Of a DNA stretch of 64,000 nt, positions 6,557 to 15,184 are shown piece by piece (position 1 is the first letter of the stretch; every line of letters starts with the position of its first letter). This DNA comes from JAKACA01 sp052143575. GTDB lineage: Bacteria; Actinomycetota; Acidimicrobiia; Acidimicrobiales; Bog-793. The translations under genes were made by a program, and so were the position numbers. The notes below the pieces were generated by a model. The model was not told where the DNA came from. It saw only the letters and a list, made by a program, of their open reading frames with translations, and ran no database searches. The stretch covers positions 23,934-87,933 of the forward strand of contig JBKQSP010000107.1 in assembly GCA_052143575.1 (NCBI GenBank), given 5' to 3'.

Positions 6557-8524
6557 ATGGCGAGCATCCCCCCGATACCCAACCCGGCGCGGCAGCCTCG
6601 GCGGTCACGGCCGGCTCTGACTGAGCCGGGCGGACTCACCGGAGGAGCCACCGGAGGGAGCTCCATCGCCCGCATCGCCCCCCACAGCTTCGAGGCGGAG
6701 GAGTCGCTCCTCGGCGCCATGCTGCTGTCCCGCGACGCCATCGCCGTGGCCGTGGAGGAGGTCTCGGCCGACGACTTCTACAAGCCGTCGCATGCCCACA
6801 TCTTCTCTGCCGTGACGGCGCTCTACGCCCGAGGTGAACCGGCGGACGCCGTCACGGTGGCCGAAGAGATGCGACGCCACGGCACGTTGGAGGCCTCCGG
6901 CGGCGCCTCGGCCCTCATCTCGTTGCAGGCGAACACGCCCGCCATCTCGAGCGCTGGACGCTATGCCCGCATCGTGCAGGAGCACGCCGTGCTCCGGCGC
7001 CTCATCGGCGTCGCCTACGAGATCGCCGAGATCGGCTACGAGTTGCCCGCCGACGTCGTCGCCGCGGTCGATCGCGCCGAGGCGATGGTCTTCGACGTCG
7101 CCCAGCGCCGCTCGAGCGACTCCACCCGAGCGCTGAAGGATCTCCTGGCTGAGAGCCTCGATCACCTCGAGTATCTCAACAACCTGGGCGAGACGATCAC
7201 CGGCGTGGCCACGGGGTATCAGGATCTGGACCACGAGCTCTACGGCCTGCAGGCTTCCAACCTCGTCGTGGTGGGTGCCCGTCCGTCCATGGGAAAGACA
7301 GCCTTTGCCCTCGGGTTGGCGGCGCACGCTGCCCGTATCGGCGTGCCGGTGCTCTTCTTCTCCCTCGAGATGAGCCATCTCGAGCTCGCCCAGCGCGTCC
7401 TGTGCGCCGAGGCACGCGTGGACGCAGGCCGCTTGCGCAACGGGCGGCTGGTCGAAAGTGACTGGTCGAAGATTGCCGGCGCCATCGGGCGGATCGGTAC
7501 GTCGCCCCTCTACATCGACGACAACCCGAACGTGACGGTGATGGACATCAGGGCGAAGGCGCGGCGCATGAAGAGCGCTGAGGGCGGCCTTGGTCTCGTC
7601 GTCGTCGACTATCTGCAGCTCATGACGGGGCGATCCTCCGCAGAAAGCCGCCAGGTCGAGATCTCCGAGATCTCGCGCGGCCTCAAGATCCTCGCACGAG
7701 AGCTGCAGATCCCGGTCGTGGCGCTGAGCCAGCTCTCTCGGAACCTCGAGTCGCGCGCCGACAAGCGACCGATGCTCGCCGACCTGCGCGAGTGCCTGGC
7801 GGGCGACACGGTCGTCAGCCTCGCCGGCGGGCCTCCCTGCACGATCGCCCGGCTGGCGGCCGCCGGGGAGGCGAATGTCGAAGTGTGGTCGCTCGACGAG
7901 GACTACCGCCTCGTTCCCGCCGTCATGGTGCAGGCGTGGTCGACCGGCACCAAAGCGGTGCTCGCCCTCCGTCTCGCCGGCGGTCAAGTGCTGAAGGCGA
8001 CGGCCAATCACCCGTTGCTGACGCCGGAAGGATGGCTGCCGGTGGGTGAGCTGTCCATCGGGACACCGGTCGCCGTCAGCGATGTGCCGGACGACCGAGC
8101 TCCGCTCGACCTGCCCGAGCCGGTTGGGGCGGGTTACCCCGAGGGCGGGGGCTCGGGCGCAGCAGGCGGTGCCGTGTCGGCCCGCACGCGCTCGCACGAC
8201 TCCCGGCTCGGCCCGCTCGCCGCCATCGCCTGGTCGAGGGTCGAGGACATCACGCCGGCCGGCGAGGAGGAGGTCTTCGACGCCTACGTGCCCGGCACCC
8301 ACAGCTTCGTCGCCAACGGAATCGTCTCCCACAACAGCGGCGCCATCGAGCAGGACGCCGACGTCGTCATGTTCATCTACCGGGACGAGGTCTACAACCC
8401 GGACTCGAGCGACCGCGGCGTGGCGGAGATACTCATCGCCAAGCATCGCAACGGCCCGACCGGGCTCGCCAAGCTCAGCTTCATCTCCAACTATGCGCGA
8501 TTCGGCGACCTCGCCAAGATGTGA
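6557..8524 (+). CDS. dnaB: Replicative DNA helicase DnaB with an in-frame mini-intein
   Basis: Hexameric 5'-3' helicase of the replisome. The 655-residue precursor contains an N-terminal domain (PHSFEAEESLLGAMLLSRDA), the RecA-like core with Walker A in GARPSMGKTAFAL, Walker B in LVVVDYLQLM, and QIPVVALSQLSRNLE. After DLRE at residue 412 the frame runs into a 181-residue intein (residues 413-593), and the helicase resumes with SGAIEQDADVVMFIYRDE. Without the intein the protein is 474 residues, the usual size. The ATG has only a weak ribosome site; a slightly later start is possible. The 257 bp before it hold no gene I can support and probably its promoter. Confidence 0.95.
   Translation: MASIPPIPNPARQPRRSRPALTEPGGLTGGATGGSSIARIAPHSFEAEESLLGAMLLSRDAIAVAVEEVSADDFYKPSHAHIFSAVTALYARGEPADAVTVAEEMRRHGTLEASGGASALISLQANTPAISSAGRYARIVQEHAVLRRLIGVAYEIAEIGYELPADVVAAVDRAEAMVFDVAQRRSSDSTRALKDLLAESLDHLEYLNNLGETITGVATGYQDLDHELYGLQASNLVVVGARPSMGKTAFALGLAAHAARIGVPVLFFSLEMSHLELAQRVLCAEARVDAGRLRNGRLVESDWSKIAGAIGRIGTSPLYIDDNPNVTVMDIRAKARRMKSAEGGLGLVVVDYLQLMTGRSSAESRQVEISEISRGLKILARELQIPVVALSQLSRNLESRADKRPMLADLRECLAGDTVVSLAGGPPCTIARLAAAGEANVEVWSLDEDYRLVPAVMVQAWSTGTKAVLALRLAGGQVLKATANHPLLTPEGWLPVGELSIGTPVAVSDVPDDRAPLDLPEPVGAGYPEGGGSGAAGGAVSARTRSHDSRLGPLAAIAWSRVEDITPAGEEEVFDAYVPGTHSFVANGIVSHNSGAIEQDADVVMFIYRDEVYNPDSSDRGVAEILIAKHRNGPTGLAKLSFISNYARFGDLAKM
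7793..8335 (+). other. DnaB mini-intein (no homing endonuclease)
   Basis: A 181-residue protein-splicing element. Block A is CLAGDTVVSL with the nucleophile Cys1; block B is KATANHPLLTPEGW (TxxH); block F is EVFDAYVPGTHSFVANG; block G is IVSHN with the terminal His-Asn, and the +1 residue is Ser. All splicing residues are present. Only about 60 residues, rich in Gly/Ala/Pro/Arg, separate the two splicing halves, so the LAGLIDADG endonuclease is absent. Insertion is within the conserved DLRE/SG helicase motif. M. tuberculosis DnaB also has an intein, but whether the site is identical needs alignment. Confidence 0.95.
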
Positions 8525-8581
8525 GTTCGCGAAGCCGGCGCCTGATGACGCCAGGCCAGCGAGCCCGAGCGGCTGTCTTGC

Positions 8582-9661
8582 TCAGGACGCCTTTCGGCGC
8601 TTGCCCGGCGATGCCGCCGACGCCCGCTCGGCTTCGGCTTCGGCTGCCGACACGGCTGCCTCCAGCTCGTCGCGGCTCATCTTGGAGCGGCCGGCGATGT
8701 TGAGCTCGGCTGCCCGTTCTGCCAGGGCGGCCTTCGAAGCGTGAGAGCGGATGCCCTGCGGCTCGGTTGCCGCCCGAGGCGAGGGGCGTCTCTTCGAGCC
8801 GCTGCCGGCCGTGGCCGTGGCTGGGCGGCTGGCCTGGGCGGGTGTCTCGGACGTCAGGCTCTCGGCTCCCGCTCGCTTGAGGCGGGCAGCGTCCACGCTC
8901 GCCCGCAGGGCGTCCATGAGATCGACCACCGGGGCGGGCTGGAAGACCGGCGCGCCCGTGCTCACGACCTCGCCCCGGCTCTTGCGCTCGATGAGATCCT
9001 CAACGGCGTCGCGATAGGTGTCCCGGTACTGCTCCGGTTGCCACTCCGTCGTCATGGAGTCGACGAGCAGCTTCGCCGTGTCGAGCTCGCGGCCCTGGAA
9101 CGAGACGTCCTCGCTCGGAAGCGTGCCCAGCTCCGCCACGGGGTCACGGACCTCGTCGGCGAAGAACATCGTTTCGAGCGCCAGCACTCGCTTGTCGGGC
9201 CGGATGGCCACGAGGTGCTGCTTGCCTCGCATGACGAACGAGGCGACGCCGACCTTGTTCGTCTCCTCCATGGCCTGGCGCAGCAGGGCGTAGGCGCGTT
9301 CGGCGCCCGGACCCTGGGGTGCCAGGTAGTACGTCGACTTGTAGAAGACGGGGTCGATCTCGTTGAGGTCGACGAAGTCGGTGATCTCGATGTTGCGGGA
9401 ACGCCCGGGCTCGACGGCTTCGAGCTCCTCCGGCTCGATGACGACGAAGCGACCACCCCCCAGGTCGTAGCCCTTCACGATGGCGTCGAATGCCACCTCC
9501 TCGCCCGTGCGCTCGTTGACGCGCTTGTTGCGGACGCGGTCCGACGTCCCTCGCTCGAGTTGATTGAAATGGACTGTCTTGTCATCGGTAGCCGAGTACA
9601 CACCCACCGGCACGTTGACAAGACCAAAGCTGAGCGCTCCGGTCCAAATAGGCCGCGCCAC
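8582..9661 (-). CDS. ku: Ku protein for non-homologous end joining
   Basis: Homodimeric ring that binds DNA ends and recruits LigD. The N-terminus VARPIWTGALSFGLVNVPVG is the bacterial Ku hallmark; VNERTGEEVAFDAIVKGYDL, DPVFYKSTYYLAP and DTYRDAVEDLIERKSRGE follow. At 359 residues it is longer than the usual 270-300: after about residue 265 comes a basic Ala/Ser/Arg-rich tail and a SAP/Rho-N-like segment (AALAERAAELNIAGRSKMSR), a feature of some extended Ku proteins. GTG was chosen over the ATG 15 bases upstream because AGGGGAGG sits just before it and it gives the family N-terminus. Convergent with dnaB; no ligD nearby. Confidence 0.94.
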   Translation of the reverse strand: MARPIWTGALSFGLVNVPVGVYSATDDKTVHFNQLERGTSDRVRNKRVNERTGEEVAFDAIVKGYDLGGGRFVVIEPEELEAVEPGRSRNIEITDFVDLNEIDPVFYKSTYYLAPQGPGAERAYALLRQAMEETNKVGVASFVMRGKQHLVAIRPDKRVLALETMFFADEVRDPVAELGTLPSEDVSFQGRELDTAKLLVDSMTTEWQPEQYRDTYRDAVEDLIERKSRGEVVSTGAPVFQPAPVVDLMDALRASVDAARLKRAGAESLTSETPAQASRPATATAGSGSKRRPSPRAATEPQGIRSHASKAALAERAAELNIAGRSKMSRDELEAAVSAAEAEAERASAASPGKRRKAS

Positions 9662-9823
9662 GGCGCCTCCCCTCATATTCAGCTGAGAAAGTCAAGCACG
9701 CTTGTCGACCGTTGACCAGGGCAGGGGACAATTTCGCCTTCCGGAGGCCGCCTGCTCGCCCGCGGGCACCGAGCGGACCGGTCGCCTGCAGCACGCATCC
9801 ACCACCGTGACACACCCGTTCGG

Positions 9824-9835
9824 CAAACTGGTTTG
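9824..9835. promoter_or_regulatory. Small perfect dyad upstream of the 129-residue protein gene
   Basis: CAAAC-TG-GTTTG lies 23 bp before the ATG of the next gene, in the region shared with the divergent ku gene. Its place suits an operator, but arms of five bases could be chance. Confidence 0.3.
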
Positions 9836-9858
9836 TGAGGCCGCGGAAAGGAGGTCAG

Positions 9859-10248
9859 ATGGCTGAAGCAGTCGGGCAGAGGAAGCTCCGCTCCGTGCAG
9901 TTCGCGACGGCGCTCGCTCACGGCGTCGCAGACTTCGAGGCCGAAGACCTGACGCATGGTGCCTTGACCCTCACCTTCGGTCTGAGCGCCTGGATGCGCA
10001 CGACGGCTGTGGGTTTCGAAGAGGCGTGGGCGGGCGTGCTCCTCCTGCGCTCGGCGCTGCTCGAGGTCGGCGGTCTCGACCGCGTGAGCGAGCCCATCCC
10101 GCTGCGGGCGAACGATGCCAAGACGGCCCTTGTCAGCACGACGGTGTACCTCGACGGGCTGCTGCAGCGGGCGTCGTACGCCACGGGCCGCCGTCGGAGG
10201 GACGTGGCGGCCGATGCCGTCAACCGTCTCAGCCTTCTCGCGAGCTGA
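9859..10248 (+). CDS. Hypothetical protein next to pterin dehydratase
   Basis: A 129-residue soluble protein I do not recognise. It has a very good ribosome site (AAAGGAGGT, 5 nt spacing). The sequence is mixed alpha/beta with no membrane segment and no Cys; RKLRSVQFATALAHGVADFE begins it and a basic run (YATGRRRRDVAADAVNRL) is near the end. It ends 12 bp before the carbinolamine dehydratase gene on the same strand, so the two probably form a unit, but that does not reveal its role. Confidence 0.65.
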   Translation: MAEAVGQRKLRSVQFATALAHGVADFEAEDLTHGALTLTFGLSAWMRTTAVGFEEAWAGVLLLRSALLEVGGLDRVSEPIPLRANDAKTALVSTTVYLDGLLQRASYATGRRRRDVAADAVNRLSLLAS

Positions 10249-10260
10249 CGCCATCGAGCC

Positions 10261-10566
10261 GTGGGCGTCCTGGCAGGGGCCGAGCTGGCCGCAGCGGTAG
10301 CCGGGCGTGACGGCTGGTCCGTCGCCGAAGGAGATGCAGCCATCACGAAGCGGTTCACCTTCGGGAGCTTTCAGCTGGCGTTCGCCTTCATGACCGCCGC
10401 GGCACTGAAGTCCGAGCGCATGAACCACCATCCCGAGTGGACGAATGTCTATGCCACGGTCGATGTCCGTCTCAGCAGCCACGACGTCGGCGGCGTCACA
10501 GAGCGGGATCTCACTCTTGCCGCCTTCATGGACGATGTCGCCGGAAGGCTCATCGCTCCGCTCTGA
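10261..10566 (+). CDS. Pterin-4a-carbinolamine dehydratase
   Basis: Dehydrates 4a-hydroxytetrahydropterin; in bacteria it may also serve molybdopterin or other pterin roles. The 101 residues carry the whole fold: LAAAVAGRDGW at the start, FTFGSFQLAFAFMTAAA, then the active-site run MNHHPEWTNVYATVDVRLSS with the two His, and HDVGGVTERDLTLAAFMDD with the third. GTG start, because nothing in frame earlier fits. No aromatic amino-acid hydroxylase is nearby. The last 17 bases overlap the convergent aminotransferase gene. Confidence 0.88.
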   Translation: MGVLAGAELAAAVAGRDGWSVAEGDAAITKRFTFGSFQLAFAFMTAAALKSERMNHHPEWTNVYATVDVRLSSHDVGGVTERDLTLAAFMDDVAGRLIAPL

Positions 10567-11764
10567 GGGGAAGGCCGGCGAGCCGGCGCAGGGCCTCGTC
10601 GAGGACGCCGTCCTGCTTGCAGAAGGCGAAACGCACGAGGGGCCGCCCCGCCTCCTTGTTGTCGTAGAAGACCTCCGTGGGGATGGCGGCGACGCCACGC
10701 TCGGTCACGAGCGCGCGGCAGAACGCCCGGCCGTCCTGTTCGCCGAACTGGCGGATGTCGACGGTCGCGAAGTACGTCGCCTGCGGGCGCTGCAGGGACC
10801 AGCCGAGGTCGGCGACGCCGTCACAGAAGCGGTCCCGGCGCTCTTTGAGAGCGCTCGCCACCAAGGCGAAGTAGTCGTCCCCCAAGGCGAGGGCGCTGGC
10901 GACGGCGAACTGGAACGGCGTGCCACTCGCGAACGTGAGGAACTGCTTGACGGAGCGCACGGCTTCGACGAGGGACGCCGGACCGAGGACCCAGCCGATC
11001 TTCCAGCCGGTGGCCGAGAAGGTCTTGCCGGCGCTCGAGATCTTGATCGTGCGCTCGCGCATCCCGGGCAGGCCGGCGAGGCAGACGTGGACGCCGTCGA
11101 AGATGAGGTGCTCGTACACCTCGTCGGTGACGGCCAGGAGGTCGTGCTCGATGCAGAGGCGGGCGATGAGCTCGAGCTCATGGCGCGAGAACACCTTGCC
11201 GGTCGGGTTGTGCGGGCTGTTGAGGAGCACGAGCCTCGTGGCCGGCGTGATGGCGCCCTCGAGCTCGTCCTCGTCGAAGGCCCAGTCCGGAGCTCGCAGC
11301 CTCACCACCTTGCGGCGGGCGCCGGCCAGGTCGATCGTGGCGGCATAGGAGTCGTAGTACGGCTCGAAGGTGAGCACCTCGTCACCGGGCCCACACAGCC
11401 CGAGCACGGCAGCGGCGATCGCCTCCGTGGCACCGGCTGTGACGAGGATCTCCGACGACGGGTCGTAGCTCTCGTGCCACCACCGTTCCTCGTGGGCGGC
11501 GATCGCCTGCAGGAGGTCGGGCACCCCGCGACCGGGCGGGTACTGATTGGCCCCGCGCCGGATCGCCTCGACGGCTGCGTCGAGGAGCACGGTCGGCCCG
11601 TCCGCGTCGGGAAACCCCTGCCCCAGGTTGATTGCTCCATGGGTGGCGGCCAGGGCGGACATCTCGGCGAACACGGTGGTGCCGTATGCCGCCAGCCTGC
11701 CGGGCCGCCCGAGTGCGCGCGGTCTCGGGCCCCCTGCAGCCGAGGATGCAGCTGAATCGTTCAC
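10550..11764 (-). CDS. Class I/II PLP-dependent aminotransferase
   Basis: Fold-type I aminotransferase of 404 residues, closest by eye to the DapC/kynurenine aminotransferase group (GAINLGQGFPDADGP, NQYPPGRGVPDL). Other motifs: VTAGATEAIAAAVLGL, LNSPHNPTGKVFSR, VTDEVYEHLIFD, and the PLP lysine in SSAGKTFSATGWKIGW. Such proteins are annotated as succinyldiaminopimelate, glutamine or methionine-pyruvate aminotransferases; the substrate cannot be settled here. The GTG start lies 8 nt from TATCGT on the minus strand, consistent with a leaderless transcript, and only 19 bp from the divergent decarboxylase start. Confidence 0.88.
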   Translation of the reverse strand: MNDSAASSAAGGPRPRALGRPGRLAAYGTTVFAEMSALAATHGAINLGQGFPDADGPTVLLDAAVEAIRRGANQYPPGRGVPDLLQAIAAHEERWWHESYDPSSEILVTAGATEAIAAAVLGLCGPGDEVLTFEPYYDSYAATIDLAGARRKVVRLRAPDWAFDEDELEGAITPATRLVLLNSPHNPTGKVFSRHELELIARLCIEHDLLAVTDEVYEHLIFDGVHVCLAGLPGMRERTIKISSAGKTFSATGWKIGWVLGPASLVEAVRSVKQFLTFASGTPFQFAVASALALGDDYFALVASALKERRDRFCDGVADLGWSLQRPQATYFATVDIRQFGEQDGRAFCRALVTERGVAAIPTEVFYDNKEAGRPLVRFAFCKQDGVLDEALRRLAGLPLRAER

Positions 11765-11783
11765 GAGCAGGCACGATAGGGCG

Positions 11784-13211
11784 GTGCACGAATGGACTGA
11801 CGCCACCAAGTCGCTCGCCGCCGACGTGATCGCCTACGCCACCGACCGGATCCACCTCGATCCGGTCCCCCTCGACGGCCCGCGGACACCGGAAGAGCTG
11901 GCAGCCGAGGTCGGCTCCACCATCACGCCCGAGGGCATCGGGGGTAGCGAGGCCCTGCGCGTCTTCGCCGAGGTTCTCGCCCCGGCTTGCATCTCGATCG
12001 ACCATCCGCGCTACTTCTCCTTCATCCCGTGCGCCCCGACGCCGGCAAGCACGTTGTTCGACCTCGTCGTGAGCGCCTCGTCGCTCTACGGGGGGAGCTG
12101 GCTGGAAGGGGCCGGAGCCGTCTTTGCCGAGAACCAGGCACTGCGCTGGCTGGCGGATCTGGCGGGCTTCCCGGACGGCGCCGGCGGCGTCTTCGTACAG
12201 GGCGGAACGCTCGGCAACGTGTCGGCGCTCATCGCCGCCCGCCACAACGCCCGCCGGGACCTCACCAGCCGGGGCATCGAGCAGCCGCCACGCTGGGCGG
12301 TGGCGGCCAGCGTCGAGGCCCACTCGTCGATCACGAGCACGGCGGCGGCCATGGACGTCGAGCTCCTTGCCGTCGAGCCGGACGAGCAGGGTCGCCTGAC
12401 AGGCCCAGCCCTGGAGGCGACCCTGGCGGCGGAGCGCCGCTCCGGCTCCGGCCGGCGGCCCTTTGCCGTGGTCGCCACCGCCGGTACGACGAACCTCGGC
12501 ATCGTCGACGATCTAGCAGGCGTCGTGTCGGTCGCCCGCCAGGAGGGCCTCTGGGCCCACGTCGACGCCGCCTACGGCGGGGCCGGCATGGCGGCACCGA
12601 GCGTGCGGCATCTCTACGCCGGCATCGAGCAGGCCGACTCGTTCGTCGTCGACCCCCACAAGTGGTTGTTCGCCCCGTTCGACTGCGCCGCCTTGCTGTA
12701 CCGGGACCCTGACAAAGCCCGAGCCGCCCACGTTCAGCACGCCGGCTACCTGGAACCGCTTCGCACGGGCGACGATTGGAGCCCGTCGGACTACGCCCTG
12801 CACCTCACGAGGCGCGCTCGCGGTCTCCCGTTCTGGTTCTCCCTCGCCTGTTTCGGGACGACCGCCTACACGACGGCCATCGAGCGCACGCTCGCCGTCG
12901 CCCGATACGCGACTGGGCGCATCCGTGAGCTTCCCTATCTCGAGCTCGTGGCCGAACCGATGCTGTCTGTGGTCGCTTTCCGCCGCCTCGGTTGGAGAGA
13001 GGCGGACTACTACGAGTGGTCGAGACGCCTCCTCGCCAGCGGGCAGGCCTTCGTCGTGCCGACGACTCATCAGCGAGAGGTCGTGCTCCGCATCGCTATC
13101 GTCAATCCCCGGTCTTCGGAGGCAGACGTCGACATCGTGCTCGACTCATTGGGGGCTGAGAACGGTACCGGGCAGCTGGGTGCACCTGGTGTCGCCGCCG
13201 GCGCAGGCTGA
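11784..13211 (+). CDS. Pyridoxal-dependent group II decarboxylase
   Basis: A 475-residue PLP enzyme of the aromatic-L-amino-acid/glutamate/diaminobutyrate decarboxylase family. Seen: HPRYFSFIPCAPTPASTLFD, FVQGGTLGNVSALIAAR, VVATAGTTNLGIVDDL, WAHVDAAYGGAGM (Asp pairing with the pyridine nitrogen) and the lysine in VVDPHKWLFAPFDCAALL. It may make an amine or act on a peptide-like substrate; the sequence does not say which. GTG start chosen because the upstream frame belongs to the divergent gene. Divergent, 19 bp from the aminotransferase, so the pair may share a promoter region. Confidence 0.88.
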   Translation: MHEWTDATKSLAADVIAYATDRIHLDPVPLDGPRTPEELAAEVGSTITPEGIGGSEALRVFAEVLAPACISIDHPRYFSFIPCAPTPASTLFDLVVSASSLYGGSWLEGAGAVFAENQALRWLADLAGFPDGAGGVFVQGGTLGNVSALIAARHNARRDLTSRGIEQPPRWAVAASVEAHSSITSTAAAMDVELLAVEPDEQGRLTGPALEATLAAERRSGSGRRPFAVVATAGTTNLGIVDDLAGVVSVARQEGLWAHVDAAYGGAGMAAPSVRHLYAGIEQADSFVVDPHKWLFAPFDCAALLYRDPDKARAAHVQHAGYLEPLRTGDDWSPSDYALHLTRRARGLPFWFSLACFGTTAYTTAIERTLAVARYATGRIRELPYLELVAEPMLSVVAFRRLGWREADYYEWSRRLLASGQAFVVPTTHQREVVLRIAIVNPRSSEADVDIVLDSLGAENGTGQLGAPGVAAGAG

Positions 13212-13232
13212 GGCCGCCGGGCGAGAATGCGC

Positions 13233-14021
13233 TCAGGCGACGCTTCTCCCGAGAAGACGGCGCGAGCTCAAAGTCGGATGGCGGTGGCGCGCCAGCGCCA
13301 GCTCCGCTGGCACCACCACCGGCGCCGGCAGCGCCGGTCGGCGGCACGGCCAGCTGAACTCCTCCGGCTCGAGACCCGGGCGACCGTCGGCTCGGCAGCA
13401 GGTGTCGTAGCCGGATGCCCACCGCTCGTGCCAGGTGGCTTGCGCGAGGGTCAGCACTTCGGGGTCGAGCAGCCCGCACTCGCCGTAGCGGCGCCCGATG
13501 CAGCGGGCGAGCGCCACGGCCGCCTCGGCATCCGAGCCTGCATCGTGCGCCTGGTCGAGCCGGACGCGGTAGTGCTCGCAGAGGGCGTCCAGGCGGCGCT
13601 TGCCCGCGCGCGCGCGGTCGACGTGCCGGTCCATGACGAGCGGGTCGAGGAGGGAGTGCCAGGCGAGCGCCGGCAACCCGAAGGCGCTGAAGAGACCTTC
13701 GGCGATGGTGACATCGAAGTTGGCGTTCATGGCCACGACCGGGACGCCCTCGGCGGCGGCTCGCCGCACGGCCGAGTGAATCCGCAGCGCCGCCTCGGCG
13801 AGCGGCCTACCCTCTCGCCGCGCCCGCTCCGAGGTGATGCCGTGAATGGCGATGGCTTCAGCCGGGATGTCCCGTCCCGGATCGACGAGCCACGTGTCGG
13901 CCCGCACGATGCGATCGGCCGTCGTCCATACGAGGGCAACTTGCACCGGGACGTCCGACGCCGTGTCGATCCCCGTGGTCTCGAGGTCGAAACCGAGGAG
14001 GGGACCATCGCACCAGGCCAT
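13233..14021 (-). CDS. DEDDh-family 3'-5' exonuclease (DNA polymerase III epsilon-like)
   Basis: A 262-residue nuclease. Exo I motif is LLGFDLETTGID (catalytic Asp and Glu), exo II includes VVAMNANFDVTI, and exo III is DQAHDAGSDAEAAVAL with His and Asp, giving the DEDDh set. A C-terminal 70 or so residues after the exonuclease domain are Trp/Arg/Pro-rich and unassigned. It could proofread or act in repair. ATG was preferred to one ten codons upstream because TACCCT lies 7 nt before it, a leaderless pattern. Confidence 0.85.
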   Translation of the reverse strand: MAWCDGPLLGFDLETTGIDTASDVPVQVALVWTTADRIVRADTWLVDPGRDIPAEAIAIHGITSERARREGRPLAEAALRIHSAVRRAAAEGVPVVAMNANFDVTIAEGLFSAFGLPALAWHSLLDPLVMDRHVDRARAGKRRLDALCEHYRVRLDQAHDAGSDAEAAVALARCIGRRYGECGLLDPEVLTLAQATWHERWASGYDTCCRADGRPGLEPEEFSWPCRRPALPAPVVVPAELALARHRHPTLSSRRLLGRSVA

Positions 14022-14070
14022 ACTGCTGAGGGTACGCGGAGGGTGTGTCATCCCCGCGGATGCTCGCCCC

Positions 14071-14751
14071 TCAGGCGAGGTGGCAGACGTCGTTGTAGCT
14101 CCGGAGGAACCACCGGTCCCCGCTCACCACGAGCGTCGAGATGGCGCCGTTGTCGACGGCCACGAAGGCGAACGGGCGCGAGCCGGTGGCGATGGAGAGG
14201 ACCATTCCGATAGCGCCGCCATGAGAGAACGCCACGACCCGCCCGCCCGGATGTTCGGCGGCTATTCGTTCGATGCCGGCGCGTACTCGAGCCGCCAACT
14301 CCTCGTTCGACTCGGCACCCGGGACGACGTCCCAACGTTCCTGCCGCATCATCTCCAGGGCCACGGGGTCGAGCGAGATGACCTTGTGGCGGTAGAGACC
14401 GCCCTCCCACTCGCCGAGCCTGACCTCGCGCAGGCCCGCCTCGACGAGCGGCGTGAGCCCGCTCCGCTCGGCGAGCGGTGCCGCCGTCTCGTGAGTCCGG
14501 CGCAGCGTCGTGACGTAGATGGCATCGATTCTCGATCCGGCCAGCCGCTCGGCCACGCGAGCGGCCTGCTCGACTCCCTGCGGCGCCAGCTCCGGATCGC
14601 CGTGACCGTCCAGGAGCGGGAAGGGCTCGGCCGGATCGGCCGGGATGGTTTCGCCGTGGCGTACGAGTACGATCTCGGTGGCCGAGGGGGGGGCCGAGAA
14701 ACGGACCTGGCGATGCCCACGGCCGGGTGGTTGCAACTCTCCGTCGTCCAT
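14071..14751 (-). CDS. Histidine phosphatase family protein
   Basis: Phosphoglycerate-mutase-like phosphatase of 226 residues. The catalytic loop is EIVLVRHGETIPAD (His nucleophile and Arg), with YVTTLRRTHETAAPLAE, GEWEGG and the second His in VVAFSHGGAIGMVL. The substrate is unknown; the broad family includes phosphatases of sugars, nucleotides and proteins. ATG lies 6 nt from TAGTCT on the minus strand (leaderless pattern). Transcribed away from the microprotein/Hsp70 block. Confidence 0.88.
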   Translation of the reverse strand: MDDGELQPPGRGHRQVRFSAPPSATEIVLVRHGETIPADPAEPFPLLDGHGDPELAPQGVEQAARVAERLAGSRIDAIYVTTLRRTHETAAPLAERSGLTPLVEAGLREVRLGEWEGGLYRHKVISLDPVALEMMRQERWDVVPGAESNEELAARVRAGIERIAAEHPGGRVVAFSHGGAIGMVLSIATGSRPFAFVAVDNGAISTLVVSGDRWFLRSYNDVCHLA

Positions 14752-14888
14752 GCGAGGAGACTACGAGCCCGGCAAGGGCCCTGAGGGCCGATGCCGACGG
14801 CTGCGCCAGGTTTCGATCACGTGCCGACGGGGCATCCCCGGGTCGAGTCAGCGAGGGACATCGAGGGCTTGCCGTATAAGGAGGGGTA

Positions 14889-15056
14889 GTGACGACGAAC
14901 ACTGTGGAACTCGACGATCTCGAGATTCGCATCCTCGAGGCGATGATGTTCTCGACCGAGCCGTTGCCCGAGCTGAAAGAGCTGTTGACCTCCGAGCCTC
15001 GGCGGCGCAAGCTGCGCGTCGCAGCCGGGCTGCCGGCGATACCGGACTACGAGTAG
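14889..15056 (+). CDS. 55-residue acidic microprotein
   Basis: A short frame with a strong ribosome site: AAGGAGG ends 4 nt before the GTG. The product begins VTTNTVELDDLEIRILEAMM and ends GLPAIPDYE; it is charged, probably helical, without Cys or membrane segment. No family recognised. It precedes the Hsp70-like gene by about 130 bp on the same strand, so it may belong to the Hsp70/dynamin unit. The Shine-Dalgarno sequence and amino-acid composition argue for coding; the small size keeps confidence moderate. Confidence 0.6.
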   Translation: MTTNTVELDDLEIRILEAMMFSTEPLPELKELLTSEPRRRKLRVAAGLPAIPDYE

Positions 15057-15171
15057 TCCCGAGCACGATTCGGCCCGACGACGGGTAGCACGGCGCCCTG
15101 CTCATCGGTGTCGTAGGGGTCGGTTTTCTCCGCTTCGGCGCCTGCTCGTTCGTGGAGGACCCCCTGCGCCC

Positions 15172-15177
15172 TATCCT
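15172..15177 (+). promoter_or_regulatory. -10 box for a leaderless Hsp70-like transcript
   Basis: TATCCT ends 7 nt before GTG (15185). It falls inside an upstream in-frame extension, which is one reason to prefer the later start. Confidence 0.5.
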
Positions 15178-15184
15178 CGTGCCC

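Noticed and set aside
6605..8446. Long open frame on the minus strand opposite dnaB
   Set aside because: Composition is that of a third-position GC shadow; the plus strand encodes clear DnaB and intein motifs throughout.
8525..8581. Intrinsic terminator between convergent dnaB and ku
   Set aside because: No stable hairpin followed by a T-run could be found; termination may be factor-dependent.
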